DNA of 64,000 nt from Mytilus californianus (lineage: Eukaryota; Mollusca; Bivalvia; Mytilida; Mytilidae): positions 4,650,001 to 4,714,000 of the forward strand of contig NW_026262659.1 in assembly GCF_021869535.1 (NCBI RefSeq), in the 5' to 3' direction. Under the pieces are notes generated by a model that was not told the origin of the DNA, searched no databases, and was given only the letters and a program-made list of their open reading frames with translations. Below, piece by piece: positions 34,801 through 43,800 of this stretch. Position numbers and translations under genes: made by a program. How positions within the stretch are numbered: position 1 is the stretch's first letter; each line of letters starts with the position of its first letter.

Positions 34801-37800
34801 TATATATAATTCCTTAACACCTGAGGAGCTATATAAGCAGAAGGGACCTTAAAATAATAGCCAATAGGAGTCCACTTTTCCTGATGAAGTTTGAACGTTA
34901 GTTTCTTAGTAAATTCAAAATTTATGAACGGATCATTTAAGGAAGAAGTATTCTAAATCAGATAAGTACAGATGCACTGACAACTGAGCTGTCCTCGGGA
35001 CAAATAGTTCACCATCAATGGTATCGGCATTGTAGACAAGAAACTCGGGTCAGATGTTACACGTGTATGCATAATATTGAAAAAGATTTAGAGCGAAATT
35101 TTTAAGATCGCATGCATTTGTAATAGAATCTGAAATATCAGGATCAATAGAACGTAGAATTCTAAACGATTTCCGAATTCCAGTGGTAAAAAAGAAATTC
35201 TTATTCATTCCTTGTCCGCAGGCAGTTGTTTCTGAAGAAAAAAAAATACGTGTATACTTTAATATAAATATAAAAGTAAGAAGATGTGGTATAATTGCCA
35301 ATGAGACAACTCTGCACCAGAGACCAAATGACATAGAAGTTAACAACTATAGGTCACCGTACGGCCTCAAACAATGAGCAAAACCCATACCGCATAGTCA
35401 TCTAAAAGAGGCTTCGAAATGACAAATGTAAAACAATTCAAACGAGAAAACTAACGACCTGATTTATGTACAAAATAATGAACGAAAATCATATATGATA
35501 TACAGCAACAAACGACAACCACTGAATTGCAGGCTCCTGACTTGGGACAGGCAGTCTATTGGTTTTTTTTGTTCAGAGACAACTGCCTGTGTCCTTGTCA
35601 CTTAAAATGTATACTTTATTTTATCGTTTTAATGTTTTTGCAAGAGCATAAAAAATCCTATAGGATTTCATAAGATTCTTATTGATTGCATCTCGAAACA
35701 GCTATCAACTCTCTAAGCGTTTCATATTTAAAGGCATGAATTTTGTATTCTCCAGAATAAATTACGATTTCCGATTTGATGACGTAATGGCTGACCTTGG
35801 TTGCGAAGTTCATTCATTCGATCCAAGGTATGTAAACAGCATTTTTTTGTACTAGTACCTAAGGTATTAGCATAAAACCGTCATTTCTTGTCCCACTACT
35901 CTTTTCCTCGAATCCTGTATCCGGTGAAATGGTTAATGTGTGCTTCTACAAAGACACCAAATGAAATCAATTCCATCTTTTATCGTTTCTCAATTGAAGA
36001 TCAACAAGTTTGGGAAGACAACATGCCATCTTCAACACTACATATGTGTGTTTTCAGTATGCAAATCTTCTGATCGTTCCTAGTCTGAAAAGATGTTGTA
36101 AATACACATATATATATATATGATGTTCACATATTTGTGGCCGTGTGTGTCATGTACTTTCGGCACAGCTGATTGATTGGAAATAGATAACAACTATTTG
36201 ATGTCGTTTTCAGTTTTTTCGCGTCGGATAAACACGCATTAATAACTTAACTGATCAGAAACTTTATTCCAATTCAAGATTGCATGCCAGACTCGTTTTG
36301 ACAAAACCCTTACAGATTCCCTGCTGAAGTGAGAGATGTACCGTAACGTACTTCTTGGGTTGAAAATTTGAACTGAAATGTGGGTCGAACAATTTATAGG
36401 TTTGGCGGGCAATGGAATCTGGACCAACCAAATACATTTTTGCAAGTGTCTGTACAAGGTCTTGAAAATTATAGTCAATCGTCTGTAGCAGGTCATGAGT
36501 ATGTTAGTCAATCGTGTGTACTGTCATGAGTATGATAGTCAATCGTCTGTACCAGGTCATGAGTATGATAGTCAATCATCTGTACCAGGTCATGAGTATG
36601 ATAGTCAATCGTCTGTCCCTAGTCATGAGTATAATAGTCAATCGTCTGTACCAGATCATCAGTATGATAGTCAATCGTCTGTCCCTAGTCATGAGTATAA
36701 TAGTCAATCGTCTGTACCAGGTAATGAGTATGAAAGTCAATCGTGTGTACTAAGTCATGAGTATGATAGTCAATCAGCTATACCAAGTCATGAGTATGAT
36801 AGTCAATCGTCTGTTCCTAGTCATGAGTATGATAGTCAATCGTGGGTACTAAGTCATAGGTATGATAGTTAATCGTCTGTACCAGGTCATGAGTATGATA
36901 GTCAATCGTATGTACCAGGTCATGGGTATGATAGTCAATCGTCTTTCCCTGGTCATGAGTAGGATAGTCAATCGTCTGTCCCTAGTCATTAGTATGATAG
37001 TCAATCGTCTGTCCCTAGTCATGAGTATGATAGTTAATCGTCTGTCCCTAACGAGTATGATAGTCAATCGTCTGTCTCTAGTCATTAGTATTCGTCTGTA
37101 CCAGGTCATGAGTATGAAAATCAATCGTCTTTATTAGGTCATAAGTATTATAGTCAATTGTATGTACCAGGTCATGAGTATGATAGTCAATTGTATGTAC
37201 CACGTCATGAATATGATAGTCAATCGTCTGTTTCAGGTCATGAGTATAAGTCAATCGTCTATACGAAGTCATGAGCATGATAGTTAATCAGGTCTTGAAC
37301 CAGGTCATGAGTATGATAGTCAATCGTCTGTACCATGTCATGAGTATAATAGTCAAACGTCTGTACCAGGTCATGAGTATAATAGTCAATCGTCTGTACC
37401 AGGTAATGAGTATGAAAGTCAATCGTGTGTACTAAGTCATGAGTATGATAGTCAATCAGCTATACCAAGTCATGAGTATGATAGTCAATCGTCTGTCCCT
37501 AGTCATGAGTATGATAGTCAATCGTGGGTACTAAGTCATAGGTATGATAGTTAATCGTCTGTACCAGGTCATGAGTATGATAGTCAATCGTATGTACCAG
37601 GTCATGGGTATGATAGTCAATCGTCTTTCCCTGGTCATGAGTAGGATAGTCAATCGTCTGTCCCTAGTCATTAGTATGATAGTCAATCGTCTGTCCCTAG
37701 TCATGAGTATGATAGTTAATCGTCTGTCCCTAACGAGTATGATAGTCAATCGTCTGTCTCTAGTCATTAGTATTCGTCTGTACCAGGTCATGAGTATGAA

Positions 37801-40800
37801 AATCAATCGTCTTTATTAGGTCATAAGTATTATAGTCAATTGTATGTACCAGGTCATGAGTATGATAGTCAATTGTATGTACCACGTCATGAATATGATA
37901 GTCAATCGTCTGTTTCAGGTCATGAGTATAAGTCAATCGTCTATACGAAGTCATGAGCATGATAGTTAATCAGGTCTTGAACCAGGTCATGAGTATGATA
38001 GTCAATCGTCTGTACCATGTCATGAGTATAATAGTCAAACGTCTATACCAGGTCATGAGTAGGATAGTCAATCGTGTGTACTACCAGGTCATGAGTATGA
38101 AAGTCAATCGTCTGTACCAGGTCATGAGTATGATAGTCGATCGTCTGTACCAAGTCATGAGTATGATAGCAAATCGTCTGAACCAAGTCATGAGAATGAT
38201 AGTTTATCAGATCTTGAGTATAATAGTCAATCTTCTGTACCAGTTCATGAGTATGAAAGTCAATCGTTTGTACCAGGTCATGGGTATATGATAGTCAATC
38301 GTCTTTCCCTGGTCATGAGTAGGATAGTCAATCGTCTGTCCCTAGTCATTAGTATGATAGTCAATCGTCTGTCCCTAGTCATGAGTATGATAGTTAATCG
38401 TCTGTACCAGGTCGTGAGTATGATAGTCAATCGTCTGTACCAGGTCATGGGTATGATAGTCAATCGTCTTTCCCTGGTCATGAGTAGGATAGTCAATCGT
38501 CTGTCCCTAGTCATTAGTATGATAGTCAATCGTCTGTCCCTAGTCATGAGTATGATAGTTAATCGTCTGTCGCAAGTCATGAGTATGATAGTCAATCGTC
38601 TGTATCAGGTTATGAGTATGCTATTCAATTGTCTTTACCAGGTTATAAGTATGATATTCAATTGTCTGTACCAGGTTATGAGTATGATAGTCAATCGTCT
38701 GTACAGACTTGATAGTAAATCGTCTGTATCAGGTCATGAGTATGAAAATCAATCGTCTTTATTAGGTCATAAGTATTATAGTCAATTGTGTGTACCAGGT
38801 CATGAGTATGATAGTCAATTGTATGTACCACGTCATGAGTATGATAATCAATCGTTTGTTCCAAGTCATGAGTATGATAGTCAATCGTCTGTCCCTAGTC
38901 ATGAGCATGATAGTCAATCGTCTGTACCAGGTCATGAGTATGATAGTCGATCGTATGTACCAAGTCATGAGTATGATAGCAAATCGTCTGAACCAAGTCA
39001 TGAGAATGATAGTTTATCAGATCTTGGACCAGATCTTGAGTATAATAGTCAATCTTCTGTACCAGGTCATGAGTATGAAAGTCAATCGTATGTACCAGGT
39101 CATGGGTATATGATAGTCAATCGTCTTTCACTGGTCATGAGTAGGATAGTCAATCGTCTGTCCCTAGTCATGAGTATGATAGTTAATCGTCTGTACCAGG
39201 TCGTGAGTATGATAGTCAATCGTCTGTACCAGGTCATGGACATAATAGTCAATCGTCTTTCCCTGGTCATGAGTAGGATAGTCAATCGTCTGTCCCTAGT
39301 CATTAGTATGATAGTCAATCGTCTGTCCCTAGTCATGAGTATGATAGTTAATCGACTGTCTCAAGTCATGAGTATGATAGTCAATCGTCTGTATCAGGTT
39401 ATGAGTATGCTATTCAATTGTCTTTACTAGGTTATGAGTATGATATTCAGTTGTCTGTACCAGGTTATGAGTATGATAGTCAATCGTCTGTACAGACTTG
39501 ATAGTAAATCGTCTGTATCAGGTCATGAGTATGAAAATCAATCGTCTTTATTAGGTCATAAGTATTATAGTCAATTGTGTGTACCAGGTCATGAGTATGA
39601 TAGTCAATTGTATGTACCACGTCATGAATATGATAGTCAATCGTCTGTTTCAGGTCATGAGTATAAGTCACTCGTCTATACGAAGTCATGAGCATGATAG
39701 TTAACCAGGTCTTGAATCAGGTCATAAATACGATAGTCAATCGTCTGTACCAGGTCATGAGTATGATAGTCAATCGTTTGTTCCAAGTCATGAGTATGAT
39801 AGTCAATCGTCTGTCCCTAGTCATGAGCATGAAAGTCAATCGTCTGTACCAGGTCATGAGTATGATAGTCGATCGTATGTACCAGGTCATGAGTATGATA
39901 GCAAATCGTCTGAACCAAGTCATGAGAATGATAGTTTTTCAGATTTTGGACCAGATCTTGAGTATAATAGTCAATCTTCTGTTCCAGGTCATGAGTATGA
40001 AAGTCAATCGTATGTACCAGGTCATGGGTATATGATAGTCAATCGTCTTTCCCTGGTCATGAGTAGGATAGTCAATCGTCTGTCCCTAGTCATAAGTATG
40101 ATAGTCAATCGTCTGTCCCTAGTCATGAGTATGATAGTTAATCGTCTGTACCAGGTCGTGAGTATGATAGTCAATCGTCTGTACCAGGTCATGGGTATGA
40201 TAGTCAATCGTCTTTCCCTGGTCATGAGTAGGATAGTCAATCGTCTGTCCCTAGTCATTAGTATGATAGTCAATCGTCTGTCCCTAGTCATGAGTATGAT
40301 AGTTAATCGTCTGTCTCAAGTCATGAGTATGATAGTCAATCGTCTGTATCAGGTTATGAGTATGCTATTCAATTGTCTTTACCAGGTTATGAGTATGATA
40401 TTCAATTGTCTGTACCAGGTTATGAGTATGATAGTCAATCGTCTGTACAGACTTGATAGTAAATCGTCTGTATCAGGTCATGAGTATGAAAATCAATCGT
40501 CTTTATTAGGTCATAAGTATTATAGTCAATTGTGTGTACCAGGTCATGAGTATGATAGTCAATTGTATGTACCACGTCATGAATATGATAGTCAATCGTC
40601 TGTTTCAGGTCATGAGTATAAGTCAATCGTCTATACGAAGTCATGAGCATGATAGTTAATCAGATCTTGAACCAGGTCATGAGTATGATAGTCAATCGTC
40701 TGTACCATGTCATGAGTATAATAGTCAAACGTCTGTACCAGGTCATGAGTAGGATAGTCAATCGTGTGTACTACCAGGTCATGAGTATGAAAGTCAATCA

Positions 40801-43800
40801 TCTGTACCAGGTCATGAGTATGATAGTCGATCGTCTGTACCAAGTCGTGAGTATGATAGCAAATCGTCTGAACCAAGTCATGAGAATGATAGTTTATCAG
40901 ATCTTGGACCAGATCTTGAGTATAATAGTCAATCTTCTGTACCAGGTCATGAGTATGAAAGTCAATCGTATGTACCAGGTCATGGGTATGATAGTCAATC
41001 GTCTTTCCCTGGTCATGAGTAGGATAGTCAATCGTCTGTCCCTAGTCATTAGTATGATAGTCAATCGTCTGTCCCTAGTCATGAGTATGATTGTTAATCG
41101 TCTGTACCAGGTCGTGAGTATGATAGTCAATCGTCTGTACCAGGTCATGGGTATGATAGTCAATCTTCTTTCCCTGGTCATGAGTAGGATTGTCAATCGT
41201 CTGTCCCTAGTCATTAGTATGATAGTCAATCGTCTGTCCCTAGTCATGAGTATGATAGTTAATCGTCTGTCTCAAGTCATGAGTATGATAGTCAATCGTC
41301 TGTATCAGGTTATGAGTATGCTATTCAATTGTCTTTACCAGGTTATGAGTATGATATTCAATTGTCTGTACCAGGTTATGAGTATGATAGTCAATCGTCT
41401 GTACAGACTTGATAGTAAATCGTCTGTATCAGGTCATGAGTATGAAAATCAATCGTCTTTATTAGGTCATAAGTATTATAGTCAATTGTGTGTACCAGGT
41501 CATGAGTATGATAGTCAATTGTATGTACCACGTCATGAATATGATAGTCAATCGTCTGTTTCAGGTCATGAGTATAAGTCAATCGTCTATACGAAGTCAT
41601 GAGCATGATAGTTAATCAGGTCTTGAACCAGGTCATAAATACGATAGTCAATCGTCTGTACCAGGTCATGAGTATGATAGTCAATCGTTTGTTCCAAGTC
41701 ATGAGTATGATAGTCAATCGTCTGTCCCTAGTCATGAGCATGATAGTCAATCGTCTGTACCAAGTCATGAGTATGATAGTCAAGCGTCTGTACCAGGTCA
41801 TGAGTATGATAGTCAAGCGTCTGTCCCTAGTCATGAGTATGATAGTCAATCGTCTGTCCCTAGTCATGAGCATGATAGTCAATCGTCTGTACCAAGTCAT
41901 GAGTATGATAGTCAATCGTGTGTTCAAAGTCATGAGTATGATAGTAAATCGTTTGTGCCAAGTAATGAGTATCTTGGTCAACTTGTGTACCAGGTCATGA
42001 GTATGATAGTCAATTGTCTGTTCCAAAGTCATGAATATGATTTTTAAACGTCTGTTCCAAGTCAGCACTATAATGGTTAGTCGTCTCAACAACGTCATGA
42101 TTACGACAGTCAATCGTTTGTACCAAGAACATGTCAAAATGAGTTGGCTTTCTCAGTCCCTAACGTTATTCCCTACTAATGCCGGTAGAACATATCAAAA
42201 GCTAATGGCGTATTCAGTCGCGATGTGAAAATTTAAAAGAGAAAATAGATTCGGATACCATTATTTTCTATTGTAGCATGGGAAATACAGCAAAACATAT
42301 TCGAAAAACGTGAGTTCATTTTCATCCAATTGGTATAGGAGGGAAATCTAATGATGCTGTTATAGGAGGGAAATCTAATGATGCTGTTATAGGAGGGAAA
42401 TCTAATGACGCTGTTATAGGAGGGAAATCTAATGATGCTGTTATAGGAGGGAAATCTAATGATGCTGTTATAGGATGGAAATCTAATGACGCTGTTATAG
42501 GAGGGAAATCTAATGATGCTGTTATAGGAGGGAAATCTAATGATGCTGTTATAGGATGGAAATCTAATGACGCTGTTATAGGAGGGAAATCTAATGATGC
42601 TGTTATAGGAGGGAAATCTAATGATGCTGTTATAGGAGGGAAATCTAATGACGCTGTTATAGGAGGGAAATCTAATGACGCTGTTATAGGAGGGAAATCT
42701 AATGACGCTGTTATAGGAGGGAAATCTAATGATGCTGTTATAGGAGGGAAATCTAATGAAGCTGTTATAGGAGGGAAATCTAATGACGCTGTTATAGGAG
42801 GGAAATCTAATGACGCTGTTATAGGAGGGAAATCTAATGACGCTGTTATAGGAGGGAAATCTAATGACGCTGTTATAGGAGGGAAATCTAATGATGCTGT
42901 TATAGGAGGGAAATCTAATGATGCTGTTATAGGAGGGAAATCTAATGACGCTGTTATAGGAGGGAAATCTAATGACGCTGTTATAGGATGGAAATCTAAT
43001 GACGCTGTTATTCCAAGAATGGATCAGTATACGAAAAAAGATCCAAAGAAGATGTGGAAAGTGCGAACACTGCGTCAATTAATTGAATTGTTAGGCCATG
43101 AGGATGTAAGTTGTAAAATATTTCAAGAAGGTCAAAACTAAGAAAAGTTTAATTACAAGCAACACAGCCTTTCATGTCATGCCAGCATAGGCTTTACCTA
43201 TGTTTGATGTCATGTTTGACAACTAATGCTTTTGTATGGGGACATATGGTTGGAACCCCCTTTTCATATGACTTGTAGGTGTTGGACCTCCCTCTTTTTA
43301 AAAATGGCTGGATCAGCCTCTGCTTATAGTGATTTGATTAATTTGAATTGTGTTGGATTTTAAAATCAACCCCCTGCCAAGACAATTGTTGTTTGACTAA
43401 AACATATTGCTAGAAAATAAACATAATACATGAGGCTTAGCTTTTATGAATACTAACATCCCTGTAAATATCTAGTAGATTGTTATACTCATTACCTGTG
43501 AGTATGGTTGTTAATAGACTATAGCTACTCATTACCTGTGAGTATGGTTGTTAATAGAGTATAGCTACTCATTACCTGTGAGTATGGTTGTTAATAGACT
43601 ATAACTACTCATTACCTGTGAGTATGGTTGTTAATAGACTATAGCTACTCATTACCTGTGAGTATGGTTGTTAATAGACTATAGTTACTCATTACCTGTG
43701 AGTATGGTTGTTAATAGACTAAAGCTACTCATTACCTGTGAGTATCATTGTGTTGATAGACTATAGCTACTCATTACCTGTGAGTATGGTTGTTAATAGA

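Noticed and set aside
36495-42137. Long open frames of 11-residue repeats (HEYDSQSSVPG type on plus; several on minus), up to 380 codons
   Set aside because: The 33-bp period makes every phase look open. Stops occur irregularly, the start codons are arbitrary, and the array lies inside intron 4 of a well-supported gene.
42311-42313. TGA read as selenocysteine
   Set aside because: The family is not a selenoprotein family, and no SECIS-like element was recognised after the gene. A CGA-derived stop is the simpler reading.
42233-43078. 281-codon minus-strand frame of NSVIRFPSY repeats
   Set aside because: Shadow of the 27-bp array. The plus strand has family-matching exon sequence on both sides in the same frame.
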